A stretch of DNA of 24,552 nucleotides from positions 1-24,552 of the forward strand of contig CADCVI010000194.1 in assembly GCA_902806105.1 (NCBI GenBank). The letters are read 5' to 3'. The notes under the pieces are model-generated. The model searched no databases. It saw only the letters and a program-made list of their open reading frames with translations, and had not been told where the DNA came from. Source of the DNA: an uncultured Rubrobacteraceae bacterium. Its GTDB lineage: Bacteria; Actinomycetota; Rubrobacteria; Rubrobacterales; Rubrobacteraceae. Made by a program: the position numbers and the translations under genes. Positions 1-7,661 of the stretch are shown here, piece after piece (the first letter of the stretch is position 1; every line of letters starts with the position of its first letter).

Positions 1-404
1 ACGAGGCCCAGGTCCTCGAAGCCGGTACCCGGGCCGACGCCGTGCTGCTCATCGCCGCTCTCTTCGACGCCGCATCCCTCGCCCGCTACGTCTCGCTCGC
101 CGTCGAGGTCGGCCTGACCCCGCTCGTGGAGATCCACGACGAGGCGGAGGCGGACCTCGCGCTTGAGTCCGGCGCGATGGTCATAGGCGTAAACAACCGC
201 GACCTGCGCGACTTCACCGTAGACCTCGGGACCTTCGAGCGCCTCGCCCCGCGCCTCGCGGGCGCGACCCTCATCGCCGAGAGCGGGGTGAAGACGCCCG
301 GGGATGGCCGCCGCCTGCGCGACGCCGGAGCGGACGCCGTCCTCGTGGGCGAGGCCGCAATGCGCGACCCCTCGCTCGTCGCGAAGCTCTCCGCTATCGC
401 CTGA
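1..404 (+). CDS. trpC: Indole-3-glycerol phosphate synthase, C-terminal part
   Basis: Only the 3' part is in the window; the reading frame is open from base 3 and stops with TGA at 402-404. The enzyme closes the ring of carboxyphenylaminodeoxyribulose phosphate to give indole-3-glycerol phosphate, the step before tryptophan synthase. The visible ~133 residues form the last strands of a TIM barrel, with the family's GVNNRDL segment, the AESGV phosphate-binding segment and a final GEAAMRDP segment. It lies upstream of trpF, trpB and trpA on the same strand but is separated from trpF by 395 nt and a hairpin, so it may end its own transcript. Identification is secure; nothing can be said of its start. 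Confidence 0.95.
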   Translation, partial: EAQVLEAGTRADAVLLIAALFDAASLARYVSLAVEVGLTPLVEIHDEAEADLALESGAMVIGVNNRDLRDFTVDLGTFERLAPRLAGATLIAESGVKTPGDGRRLRDAGADAVLVGEAAMRDPSLVAKLSAIA

Positions 405-439
405 GCTCCCGCCGAGCGCCCGGCGACTTCGGGAGGCTC
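403..439 (+). terminator. Stem-loop at the trpC stop codon
   Basis: GAGCTCCCG (403-411) pairs with CGGGAGGCTC (430-439) with one bulged base. The loop is GC-rich and can form a small inner stem. No T-run follows, so it would be a U-less terminator at best. The position, overlapping the trpC stop, favours a role in ending or protecting the trpC message. The function is inferred from position only. Confidence 0.4.
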
Positions 440-569
440 GCGGCGAACCTCCGAACCGCCCCCCAGTTTCCCGCGTTTCGTGAAGCCGGGTCCGGCGATG
501 GGCGTCGCAGGTGCCCCCGAGCGTTTTTATCCTGTTCCGGCTGCTACGAGCACCCGAGTACGGTGCCTG

Positions 570-773
570 CTAACTCCCCGGCCCTCCTTTGCCGGTGAAG
601 ATGCTCAGGTGATCCGCCCCCCCGATGAGGCCGTACTCGCCTCGCGAGGAGAGCACCCCGGCCATCCGCCCGTGCATCTCGACGAACCCGCGGCGGTCGC
701 CCGGGGAGAAGCCCATCGAGTCGGGCCGGTCAGGAAAACGCCCCGAGAAGTGGGTGGAGTGGTCGTCTGGGCG
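570..773 (-). pseudogene. Coding remnant, C-terminal fragment of unknown protein
   Basis: A minus-strand frame reads through 773-570 with almost every codon ending in G or C and a clean TAG at 572-570. From the only in-frame ATG (716) it gives 48 residues, beginning MGFSPGDRRGFVEMHG and ending GGADHLSIFTGKGGPGS. The same strong codon bias continues upstream of that ATG for about 18 codons (DHSTHFSGRFPDRPDS), but there is no start codon or ribosome site there, and a stop lies near position 800. This looks like the tail of a gene that lost its 5' end next to the trpF promoter. I do not recognise the family. An intact tiny gene starting at 716 is possible but has no Shine-Dalgarno sequence. Confidence 0.4.
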
Positions 774-784
774 GGCATAGAGAG

Positions 785-790
785 TACAAT
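785..790 (+). promoter_or_regulatory. Possible -10 box for trpF (leaderless)
   Basis: TACAAT matches the TATAAT consensus at five of six positions and ends 9 nt before the trpF ATG at 800. Transcription would start at or just before the ATG, giving an mRNA without a leader, in keeping with the lack of any Shine-Dalgarno sequence before this gene. No convincing -35 is seen about 17 nt upstream. Confidence 0.45.
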
Positions 791-799
791 CTCGTGTCT

Positions 800-1414
800 A
801 TGGTGAAGGTAAAGGTTTGCGGCATAACGAACGTGGGGGACGCGCGCGCGGCGGTGGAGTCCGGGGCCGACGCGCTCGGGCTCGTCTTCGCGCGCAGCCC
901 GAGGCAGGTCGGGGTCGAGGAGGCGCGGGAGGTTTCGGAGGTCGTGCCCGGGGGCGTGCTGAAGGTCGGGGTCTTCGTGGACGAGGATCCGGATGAGATT
1001 GTTCGCATCGCCGGGGCGGTCGGGCTTGATTACGCGCAGCTTCATGGGGACGAGGGGCCGGGGGCTGTAACCGAGATCAGGGCCCGGGGCGTCAAAGTCA
1101 TCAAGGCGCTGAGGGTGCGCGGCGAGGAGTCTCTCGCGGCTCTGGAGGGGTTTGATGCGGATCTGTTTCTGCTCGATGCTTACAGCGAGAAGGCTCGCGG
1201 GGGGACCGGCGAGAAGTTCGACTGGGGGCTGGCGAAATCGCTGAAGGGGCGTGGTAACATCCTCATCTCCGGTGGTCTCTCGCCGGAGAACGTGCGTGAG
1301 GCGATCGGGCTCTTCGAGCCGTACGGGGTGGACGCTTCCAGCTCTCTGGAGAGCAGGCCCGGTATCAAGGACAGGGAGCGCGTCCGGAGGTTCATCTTTG
1401 CAGCAAGAAACTGA
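800..1414 (+). CDS. trpF: Phosphoribosylanthranilate isomerase
   Basis: Catalyses the Amadori rearrangement of phosphoribosylanthranilate in tryptophan synthesis. The 204-residue product is the usual length. The N-terminal KVCGIT carries the catalytic Cys7, QLHGDE follows near residue 80, and Asp126 in [17 protein letters not shown] is the general acid. The phosphate-binding segments [10 protein letters not shown] and [10 protein letters not shown] close the barrel. ATG 800 is chosen because KVCGIT must sit near the N-terminus; an in-frame GTG at 794 is possible. There is no ribosome site before the start, and a -10-like TACAAT lies just upstream, suggesting leaderless translation. The 3' end overlaps trpB by 17 nt. 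Confidence 0.95.
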   Translation: MVKVKVCGITNVGDARAAVESGADALGLVFARSPRQVGVEEAREVSEVVPGGVLKVGVFVDEDPDEIVRIAGAVGLDYAQLHGDEGPGAVTEIRARGVKVIKALRVRGEESLAALEGFDADLFLLDAYSEKARGGTGEKFDWGLAKSLKGRGNILISGGLSPENVREAIGLFEPYGVDASSSLESRPGIKDRERVRRFIFAARN

Positions 1415-2621
1415 CAAGACCGGCTACTTCGGCGCCTTCGGCGGACGTTACGTCCCCGAGACGCTGATCCACGCTCTCGAAGAGCTCGAAGAGGCCTACG
1501 AACGCTACAAGGAAGACCCGGAGTACGTGGCGGAGCTTACGGGGCTCGCGCGGGACTTTGTCGGGAGGGCGACGCCCTTCATGTTCGCCGAGAGGCTTAC
1601 CCGCAAGTGGGGCGGGGCGAACGTGTGGTTCAAGAGGGAAGACCTCGCGCACACGGGGGCGCACAAGATCAACAACGCCCTCGGCCAGATCCTGCTCGCC
1701 GACCGCATGGGCAAGAGCCGCATCATCGCCGAGACCGGGGCGGGGCAGCACGGGGTCGCGACCGCGACCGTCGCAGCGCTCTACGGCAAGGAGTGCGTCG
1801 TGTACATGGGCGAGGAGGACACCCGCCGCCAGGCCCCGAACGTCCTGAGGATGAAGCTCCTCGGGGCCGAGGTCAGGCCGGTGACGAGCGGTTCGGGCAC
1901 CCTCAAGGCCGCGTTGAACGAGGCGATCCGGGACTGGGTCACGAACGTCGAGGACACGCACTACATTATTGGGACGGTTGCGGGGCCTGCGCCGTACCCG
2001 AGGATCGTGCGGGACTTGCAGTCCGTGATAGGGCGCGAGACCGACGCCCAGGTTCAGGAGAGGCTTGGTCAAGACCCGGACGCCATCGTCGCGTGCGTCG
2101 GCGGGGGCTCCAACGCCATCGGCATCTTCCACCCGTTCGTCGGGCGCGAGGGGGTCAGGCTCGTCGGCGTGGAGGCGGCCGGGCGCGGCCTCGATAGCGG
2201 GGAGCACGGCGCGTCGCTCACCGGCGGGTCGCCGGGCATCCTGCACGGCTCCCTGAGCTACGTCTTGCAGACGCCGGACGGCCAGATCCGGGAGGCCCAC
2301 TCCATCTCCGCCGGGCTCGACTACCCCTCCGTCGGCCCCGAGCACGCCTATCTCAAGGACGAGGGCCTCGTCGAGTACGTGAGCGTCACGGACGAGGACG
2401 CCCTGAAGGCCTTCGTCGAGTGTTCGCGCCTCGAAGGCATCATCCCTGCGCTTGAGACGGCGCACGCGATCTCCTACGCTGAGGGGCTGGCGAAGGAGCT
2501 CGGGCCCGGCAAGAACATGGTCATAAACATGTCCGGGCGCGGCGACAAGGACATAGGCGTCGTGGCCGAGCACCTCGGCATCGACGCCAGGGAGGCGGAA
2601 GAAGCTTCCGGTGGTGAGTAG
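1398..2621 (+). CDS. trpB: Tryptophan synthase beta chain
   Basis: PLP enzyme joining indole and serine to make tryptophan; works with TrpA as an alpha2-beta2 complex in the cytosol. The product is 407 residues, normal for TrpB1. The PLP lysine is Lys90 in [21 protein letters not shown] and the phosphate cup GGGSNAIG (from residue 235) follow, and SGRGDKD lies near the end. The start is TTG 1398: GGAGG at 1386-1390 lies 7 nt before it, and the protein then begins [20 protein letters not shown] as expected for the family. Longer readings would run deep into trpF. The 17-nt overlap with trpF suggests translational coupling. Confidence 0.96.
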   Translation: MQQETDKTGYFGAFGGRYVPETLIHALEELEEAYERYKEDPEYVAELTGLARDFVGRATPFMFAERLTRKWGGANVWFKREDLAHTGAHKINNALGQILLADRMGKSRIIAETGAGQHGVATATVAALYGKECVVYMGEEDTRRQAPNVLRMKLLGAEVRPVTSGSGTLKAALNEAIRDWVTNVEDTHYIIGTVAGPAPYPRIVRDLQSVIGRETDAQVQERLGQDPDAIVACVGGGSNAIGIFHPFVGREGVRLVGVEAAGRGLDSGEHGASLTGGSPGILHGSLSYVLQTPDGQIREAHSISAGLDYPSVGPEHAYLKDEGLVEYVSVTDEDALKAFVECSRLEGIIPALETAHAISYAEGLAKELGPGKNMVINMSGRGDKDIGVVAEHLGIDAREAEEASGGE

Positions 2622-3450
2622 CGGGCGGACGGAGGGGCGGGCCCGCGCGGCCTCCCCGGCGGAGGATCTGCGGGCGGCGTTCTCGGAAGGGCGCGTCGCC
2701 CTCATCCCGTACCTGACGGGCGGCTACCCGACGCTCGGGGGTGCCCGCGAGGTGGGGGAGGCGTACATCGAGGCCGGGGCGGACGTCGTGGAGATCGGGG
2801 TGCCGTTCTCCGACCCGCTGGCCGACGGGCCGACCATCCAGGACACGACGAACCTCGCGCTCGAGAACGGCGCGGACCTGGATTACTGCTTCGAGCTCGC
2901 GGGCGGGTTCTCCGGGCGCGTGCCGGTCGTGCTGCTCGTCTATTACAACAACGTCTTCGCGCGCGGGACCGAGGCATTCCTCCGGGACGCGGCGGAGGCG
3001 GGGGTGTCGGGGCTCGTGATCCCGGACCTCCCCATCGACGAGGCAGCTGCTTTCCGCGACGCGGCGGGGGAGAAGGGCGTTTCCATCTGCCCGCTCGTCG
3101 CGCCGACGACGACGGAGGCGCGGCTAGACAAGGTGGCGGAGGCGGCTTCGGGATTTGTGTACTGTGTCTCCGTGGCGGGGGTTACGGGGGCGCGGGAGCA
3201 CCTGCCCGAGGGGGCCGTGAAGCTTCTCGGGAGGGTCCGGTCGAAGGTCTCCGTCCCGGTCGCCCTCGGCTTCGGCATCTCGACCCCGAAGGCTGCGCTA
3301 GAGGCCGCGGAGGCGGGGGCCCAGGGCGTGATCGTCGGGAGCAAGCTCATGCAGATCGTAGCGGACGGTGGGCCGGAGGCGGCCGGGACGTGGCTGCGGG
3401 AGCTGCGCGGGGCGCTAGATGCCGCCGGTAGCTCAGGGAAGAGGGGGTAG
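2611..3450 (+). CDS. trpA: Tryptophan synthase alpha chain
   Basis: Cleaves indole-3-glycerol phosphate to indole and glyceraldehyde phosphate; indole is channelled to TrpB. The 279-residue TIM barrel has LTGGYPTL near residue 35, catalytic Glu61 in [14 protein letters not shown] and catalytic Asp72, with the same 11-residue spacing as Glu49 and Asp60 of the Salmonella enzyme. [19 protein letters not shown] and GFGIST are also present. Two consecutive GTG codons (2611, 2614) can start it; both overlap the end of trpB (11 or 8 nt), and GGAGG at 2591-2595 is rather far upstream. The N-terminal 15 residues are not conserved in the family. Confidence 0.95.
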   Translation: MVSSGRTEGRARAASPAEDLRAAFSEGRVALIPYLTGGYPTLGGAREVGEAYIEAGADVVEIGVPFSDPLADGPTIQDTTNLALENGADLDYCFELAGGFSGRVPVVLLVYYNNVFARGTEAFLRDAAEAGVSGLVIPDLPIDEAAAFRDAAGEKGVSICPLVAPTTTEARLDKVAEAASGFVYCVSVAGVTGAREHLPEGAVKLLGRVRSKVSVPVALGFGISTPKAALEAAEAGAQGVIVGSKLMQIVADGGPEAAGTWLRELRGALDAAGSSGKRG

Positions 3451-3506
3451 AGATCAGGGCCTGGCTCAGCAAGCGGCGGGAGTACTCGCGTTCGGGCGGC
3501 CGCGAG

Positions 3507-4307
3507 GTGCCCGATACCGAGAGCGGCCTCGCGTCGACCGACGGCGTCTTCACGAAGTGCGAGTCGTGCGGGGAGCCGATCTACGAGAAGGACCTCAAGA
3601 ACCGCTTCAACGTCTGCCCCCACTGCGAGTTCCACTACCCGCTCTCCGCCCCCGACCGGGTCCGGCTGCTAGCGGACAAGGGCTCGTTCGAGACCAGGGA
3701 CGCGGGGATGATGGCCGGCGACCCGATGGGCTTCGAGGGCTACGAGGAGAAGCTCGTCGCGGCGCGCAAGAAGACCGGGCTCGACGATGCCGTTCTGAGC
3801 GGCACGGCGAGGATAGGCGGGCACCCCGTCGCGCTCGCGGCGATGGACTTCAGGTTTATCGGCGGCTCGATGGGGAGCGTCGTGGGGGAGAGGATCTCGC
3901 GGACCATGGAGTTTGCCCACGACGAGGGGCTGGCGCTCGTCATCGTCTCCTCCTCCGGCGGGGCGAGGATGTTCGAGGGGGTCTACTCCCTGATGCAGAT
4001 GGCGAAGACCAGCGTGGCCCTCAGCCGCTACATGACCGGTTCAATGCCGTACGTCTCTATCCTCGCCGATCCGACGTTCGGCGGGGTGACCGCCTCGTTC
4101 GCGACGGCCGCCGACGTCGTGATCGCGGAGCCAAAAGCCAGGATAGGCTTCGCGGGGGCACGGGTCATCGAGAGCACGACCAAGGAGCGGCTTCCGGAGG
4201 GTTTTCAGACCGCCGAGTTCCAGAGGGACCACGGGCTCGTCGACAGGATCATCCACCGCCTCTCGCTCAAGAACGACCTCGAACGACTCCTGGGGCTGCT
4301 CTCGTGA
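3507..4307 (+). CDS. accD: Acetyl-CoA carboxylase carboxyltransferase subunit beta
   Basis: Beta half of the carboxyltransferase that makes malonyl-CoA for fatty-acid synthesis, working with AccA. A zinc ribbon (CESC then CPHC, residues ~18-40) precedes a crotonase-like fold with SSSGGARM and DPTFGGVTASFA. From GTG 3507 the protein has 266 residues, a little short. In the same frame, upstream codons encode RAWLSKRREYSRSGG, which resembles the N-terminus of other AccD proteins. No ATG, GTG or TTG lies between the in-frame stop at 3429 and 3507; an ATC at 3453 sits 5 nt after GAGGGGG. The true start is therefore unsettled. The trpA-accD linkage is common in bacteria. Confidence 0.93.
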   Translation: MPDTESGLASTDGVFTKCESCGEPIYEKDLKNRFNVCPHCEFHYPLSAPDRVRLLADKGSFETRDAGMMAGDPMGFEGYEEKLVAARKKTGLDDAVLSGTARIGGHPVALAAMDFRFIGGSMGSVVGERISRTMEFAHDEGLALVIVSSSGGARMFEGVYSLMQMAKTSVALSRYMTGSMPYVSILADPTFGGVTASFATAADVVIAEPKARIGFAGARVIESTTKERLPEGFQTAEFQRDHGLVDRIIHRLSLKNDLERLLGLLS

Positions 4308-4347
4308 GGGGTACCCGCACGAGAGGGTCGACCGAAGGCAGGACCGC

Positions 4348-5346
4348 GTGATCCTGGACTTCGAGAAGCCGATCAAGGAGCTTGAGGCTCGTATCACCGA
4401 GCTGCACCGGCTCGCGGGCTCGAACGAGGGGCTGCAGGAGGAGATCTCGCGGCTCGAATCCGCCCTCGAAGCCGCCAAGAAGCGCATCTACAAGCACCTG
4501 ACCCCCTACCAGCGGGTCCAGGTCGCCCGTCATCCGGACCGTCCGGGCTTCCGCGCCTACCGCGACGTCCTTGCCGAGGACTTCTACGAGCTCTCCGGCG
4601 ACCGGCTGGGGGCCGAGGATCCTGCGGTGCGCGGCGGCCTCGCGCGCATAGGCGGCCAGCCCGTGGTCCTGCTCGGCCACGACAAGGGCGCCGACGTGAA
4701 GAGCCGCGTGGCGAGCAACTTCGGCATGGCCCACCCCGAGGGCTACCGCAAGGCCGGACGCCTCTACGCGCTCGCGGAGCGCCTCGGCATCCCGATCGTC
4801 GCGCTCGTGGACACGCCGGGTGCCTTCGCCGGGCGCCGGGCCGAGGAGCACGGACAGGCCTGGGCCATCTCCGCCGACCTCATGGGGCTCGCGCGCGTCC
4901 CCGTCCCGGTCGTCGCCGTGGTGATAGGCGAGGGGGGATCCGGCGGCGCCCTGGCGATGTGCCTCGCCGACCACGTGGCGATGCTAGAAAACTCGTACCT
5001 CTCGGTCATAGCCCCCGAGGCGTGCGCCTCGATCATCTTCCGCGACTCGAAGCGCGCGGCGGAGGCCGCGGAGGCCATGAAGATCACTGCGGGAGACCTC
5101 CTCGCCCACGGGATCGTGGACGAGGTCCTCCCCGAGCCCCTGGGCGGCGCCCACAACGAGCCCGAAGATACCACCAGGGCCGTCGCCGAGGCCGTCACGG
5201 AGGCCCTCCTCAGGCTCTCATCCTCGAACCCCGAGGCGATAGTGAAATCCCGCTACGAACGCTACCGGAGGATAGGGGCGCACCTCTCGGCGGGCGAGGT
5301 CGGGGACGCAGCCGTCGAGCCTCCCCTGAGGAGCCTCGGGGAGTAG
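4348..5346 (+). CDS. accA: Acetyl-CoA carboxylase carboxyltransferase subunit alpha
   Basis: Alpha half of the carboxyltransferase; transfers CO2 from carboxybiotin to acetyl-CoA. The 332-residue product is slightly longer than the E. coli protein (about 319). A charged N-terminal helix (LDFEKPIKELEARI) is followed by LTPYQRVQVARHPDRP, GHDKG, VDTPGAFAG and VIGEGGSGGALAM, the last two holding the oxyanion-hole glycines. The usual PGAYPGIGAEERGQ motif reads PGAFAGRRAEEHGQ here, a mild variant. The start is GTG 4348 with a weak AGGAC upstream; it follows accD by 40 nt in what is probably one operon. A hairpin covers the stop codon. Confidence 0.94.
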   Translation: MILDFEKPIKELEARITELHRLAGSNEGLQEEISRLESALEAAKKRIYKHLTPYQRVQVARHPDRPGFRAYRDVLAEDFYELSGDRLGAEDPAVRGGLARIGGQPVVLLGHDKGADVKSRVASNFGMAHPEGYRKAGRLYALAERLGIPIVALVDTPGAFAGRRAEEHGQAWAISADLMGLARVPVPVVAVVIGEGGSGGALAMCLADHVAMLENSYLSVIAPEACASIIFRDSKRAAEAAEAMKITAGDLLAHGIVDEVLPEPLGGAHNEPEDTTRAVAEAVTEALLRLSSSNPEAIVKSRYERYRRIGAHLSAGEVGDAAVEPPLRSLGE

Positions 5347-5360
5347 AAACTCCCCCGGGG
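5334..5360 (+). terminator. Bulged hairpin over the accA stop codon
   Basis: CCTC+GGGGAGT (5334-5344) pairs with ACTCCCC (5349-5355) and GGGG (5357-5360) around an AGAA tetraloop, leaving one bulged C and one G-T pair. The loop side contains the accA TAG. No T-run follows. It lies between converging genes, so a terminator is the simplest reading. Nothing else is evident in the remaining 227 nt before the next gene. Confidence 0.45.
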
Positions 5361-5587
5361 AACCTGCCCTCCCGGACATCTCGCGGCCCGGGACCGGTTC
5401 GGAGAATTAGCTTCCCCGCGCGAAACGGCAGCCGGTCCACCCCTGTTGCGCCTGCACCTCCGGTAAGGACGAGAAGGGTACCGCGACACCCGTCGAGACG
5501 GCATGGGGCAGGTAAGCGGTCCGAGGTCGAATACCACCGCACATGCTTTGGGGCGGGTCGTCTGCCCCGGCGTCCAGTCGGGCTGGA

Positions 5588-6466
5588 TCACGTCGACAGA
5601 AACGCCGCGAGCTCGCGGGCGGTCTCGGCGGGGTTCTCCTCGGCGAGGTAGTGTCCGGCGTCCACCGGCCTTCCCCTCGGATTTCTGGCGTAGTGGCGCC
5701 AGACCTCGGCCACGTCGTAGAGCCCCTCCATGACGCCTTTCTTGCCCCAGAGCGCGAGGAGGGGGCAGGTGACCGTGCGGCCGTTCTCCCGGTCGGAGTC
5801 GTCGTGGGAGAGGTCTATCGTCGCGGCGGCTCGGTAGTCCTCGCAGCTCGCGTGGATCGTAAGCTCGTCGAAGCACCGTTCGTACTCGGCGAGGGCTTCC
5901 GGGGCGAACTTGTCGAGGCCCGTGCCCCAGCCGCCGAGCTTCTTGCGCAGGAAGTAGACCGGGTCGCCCCCGATCATCTTCTCCGGCAGATCGTAGGGCT
6001 GGGCGAGAAAGAACCAGTGGTAGTAGGCCATCGCGAGGTTCCGGTCCACGGTGGAGAAGAGGTGGCGGGTCGGCAGGATGTCGAGGACGGCTAGCTTCGT
6101 GACGCGGCTGGGGTGGTCGAGGGCCATCCGGTGTCCCACGCGCCCGCCCCGGTCGTGGCCGATTACCGCGAAGCTCTCGAAGCCCAGGGAGGCCATGGCC
6201 CCGACCCCGTCCTCGGCCATGACGCGCTTCGAGTAGGCGACGTGCGCCGCATCCCCCTTGGGCTTGGAGCTGTCGCCGTAGCCGCGCAGGTCCGCCGCGA
6301 CGACCGTGAAGCCAGCTTCGACGAGGCGGGGCGCCACGAGGTGCCACATCGCGTGCGTCTGCGGGTAGCCGTGCAGGAGCAGGACCGGGGGACCCTCGCC
6401 GCCGCGCACGAGGTTCACCTCGATCCCGTTAGCCTCGACCCTGTGTCTCTCGAAACCCTCGAACAA
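5588..6466 (-). CDS. Alpha/beta hydrolase, haloacetate (fluoroacetate) dehalogenase-like
   Basis: The 292-residue cytosolic alpha/beta-hydrolase has HGYPQTHAMW (oxyanion region), nucleophile Asp105 in GHDRGGRVGHRMALDHP, a second acid Asp129 in LDILPT, and base His272 in DAGHYLAEENP. Arg106 and Arg109 (carboxylate binding) and His150, Trp151 and Tyr211 (halide pocket) match the pattern I recall for fluoroacetate dehalogenase, at nearly the same numbering. A hydrolytic dehalogenase of haloacetates is therefore likely; an epoxide hydrolase is the main alternative but usually has two lid tyrosines. The start is TTG 6466, preceded by GGAGGAGG at good spacing. It lies 31 nt after pfkA, so the two are probably cotranscribed. 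Confidence 0.82.
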   Translation of the reverse strand: MFEGFERHRVEANGIEVNLVRGGEGPPVLLLHGYPQTHAMWHLVAPRLVEAGFTVVAADLRGYGDSSKPKGDAAHVAYSKRVMAEDGVGAMASLGFESFAVIGHDRGGRVGHRMALDHPSRVTKLAVLDILPTRHLFSTVDRNLAMAYYHWFFLAQPYDLPEKMIGGDPVYFLRKKLGGWGTGLDKFAPEALAEYERCFDELTIHASCEDYRAAATIDLSHDDSDRENGRTVTCPLLALWGKKGVMEGLYDVAEVWRHYARNPRGRPVDAGHYLAEENPAETARELAAFLST

Positions 6467-6497
6467 GCCGGTCCTCCTCCGGAAGGGGGTCTTCTTC

Positions 6498-7547
6498 CTA
6501 CCCGAAGAAAGTGTGGACCGCGTCGTAGAGGTCGCCCGGGACGACCTTCGTCTCCTCGGTCGCCTCGGCCAGATCCACGGTGACGATCTCGTTGCCGCGC
6601 AGGGCGACCATCTTGCCCCATTCGCCGTCCTTGACGGCCTTGGCGGCGCGCAGGCCGTAGCGCGTGGAGAGGATCCGGTCGTAGGCGGTCGGGGTGCCGC
6701 CGCGCTGGAGGTGGCCGAGGACGACGTGGCGGGTGTCGATGCCCGTGCGCTCCTTCAGCTCTCCGGCGAGGCCCTGGGCGACGCCGCCGAGCCGGACGTG
6801 GCCGAACTCGTCCTTCTCGGCCTCCTGCGTGACGAAGTCCTCCGAGAACGTCACGCCCTCCGAGACGGCGACGATGCCCCACTTCTCGCCGTCCTCGGCG
6901 CGCTTCTTGAAGATGGAGACCATCTCGTCGAGGTCAGGCTCGACCTCCGGGATCAGGGTGACGTTCGCGGCCCCGGCGACGCCCGCGCCCCAGGTGATCC
7001 AGCCGGCGTGGCGGCCCATGATCTCGACCACGAGGATCCTCTCGTGGCTCTTGGCGGTGGTCCTGAGCTTGTCTATGGCGTCGGTGGCTATGGAGACCGC
7101 CGTGTCGTAGCCGAACGTGGTGTCGGTGGCGGAGAGGTCGTTGTCGATGGTCTTGGGGCAGCCGATTACCTGGGTGCCGAAGTCCTGGTGCAGCCTGCGG
7201 GCGACGCCTAAAGTGTCGTCGCCCCCTATGGCGATGAGGGCGTCGACCCCGACCTCGTCCATCTGGTCCACTACCTTTTTGGCGTCGCCCTCGTTCTTGT
7301 AGGGGTTGGTGCGCGAGGAGCCGAGGATGGTGCCGCCCTCGTCGAGGATGTAGCGGACGTCGCCTACGGTCAGGTTCATCACGGAGTCCGCTTCGGGGGC
7401 GAGGAGGCCCTTCCAGCCGCGCCTGATCCCGGAGACCTCGTAGCCGTAGTCGTTTATCGAGCGCATGGTGACGGCGCGGATCACGCCGTTCAGTCCCGGC
7501 GCGTCCCCGCCCCCGGTCAGCATCCCGACGCGTTTTACTTCGGCCAT
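6498..7547 (-). CDS. pfkA: 6-phosphofructokinase, probably pyrophosphate-dependent
   Basis: Phosphorylates fructose 6-phosphate to the 1,6-bisphosphate in glycolysis. The 349-residue protein starts with the TGGGDAPGLN nucleotide loop and has GSSRTNP, PKTIDNDL with the catalytic Asp, MGRHAGW and HLQRGGTPTAYDR. In GGDDT the residue at the E. coli position 104 is Asp111, and in PKTIDND the position 124 equivalent is Lys132. Asp plus Lys is the pairing associated with PPi as phosphoryl donor; ATP enzymes have Gly at the first site. It may thus be reversible. The start is ATG 7547 with an ideal AGGGAGGA 5 nt upstream. The hydrolase gene follows. Confidence 0.93.
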   Translation of the reverse strand: MAEVKRVGMLTGGGDAPGLNGVIRAVTMRSINDYGYEVSGIRRGWKGLLAPEADSVMNLTVGDVRYILDEGGTILGSSRTNPYKNEGDAKKVVDQMDEVGVDALIAIGGDDTLGVARRLHQDFGTQVIGCPKTIDNDLSATDTTFGYDTAVSIATDAIDKLRTTAKSHERILVVEIMGRHAGWITWGAGVAGAANVTLIPEVEPDLDEMVSIFKKRAEDGEKWGIVAVSEGVTFSEDFVTQEAEKDEFGHVRLGGVAQGLAGELKERTGIDTRHVVLGHLQRGGTPTAYDRILSTRYGLRAAKAVKDGEWGKMVALRGNEIVTVDLAEATEETKVVPGDLYDAVHTFFG

Positions 7548-7661
7548 GGTCTTCCTCCCTCTCTCGAAGCTTCAGAAGGACAAGTCTACCCAAAAGCCGG
7601 GTACGGCATCGGGACGCGTCCTGGCTCCTGTGGGCTGGGAGGGGCGGAGCCGCGAGCCCCG

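Larger units (their letters stand above)
405..799. other. Gap between trpC and trpF
   Basis: This 395-nt gap holds the trpC hairpin, an unassigned stretch (about 440-569), the minus-strand coding remnant (570-773) and the trpF -10 box. A short plus-strand hairpin, CCGGC and GCCGG around 579-594, adds little. I see no leader peptide rich in Trp codons and no T-box-like or TRAP-like structure, so there is no visible tryptophan attenuator here. Confidence 0.5.

Noticed and set aside
405..799. Tryptophan attenuator or T-box before trpF
   Set aside because: No short peptide with Trp codons, no alternating hairpins and no T-run found.
605..1417. Long minus-strand open frame across trpF
   Set aside because: It is antisense to a clear trpF and has no conserved motif; long antisense frames are expected in DNA this rich in GC. 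Only the separate frame at 570-773 looked gene-like.
1392..2705. 437-codon minus-strand frame over trpB
   Set aside because: Mirror of the trpB codon bias, no family motifs; trpB has all its active-site segments on the plus strand.
3419..4351. 310-codon plus-strand frame over accD
   Set aside because: Arg-rich, low-complexity translation in the wrong frame; accD motifs are in the other frame.
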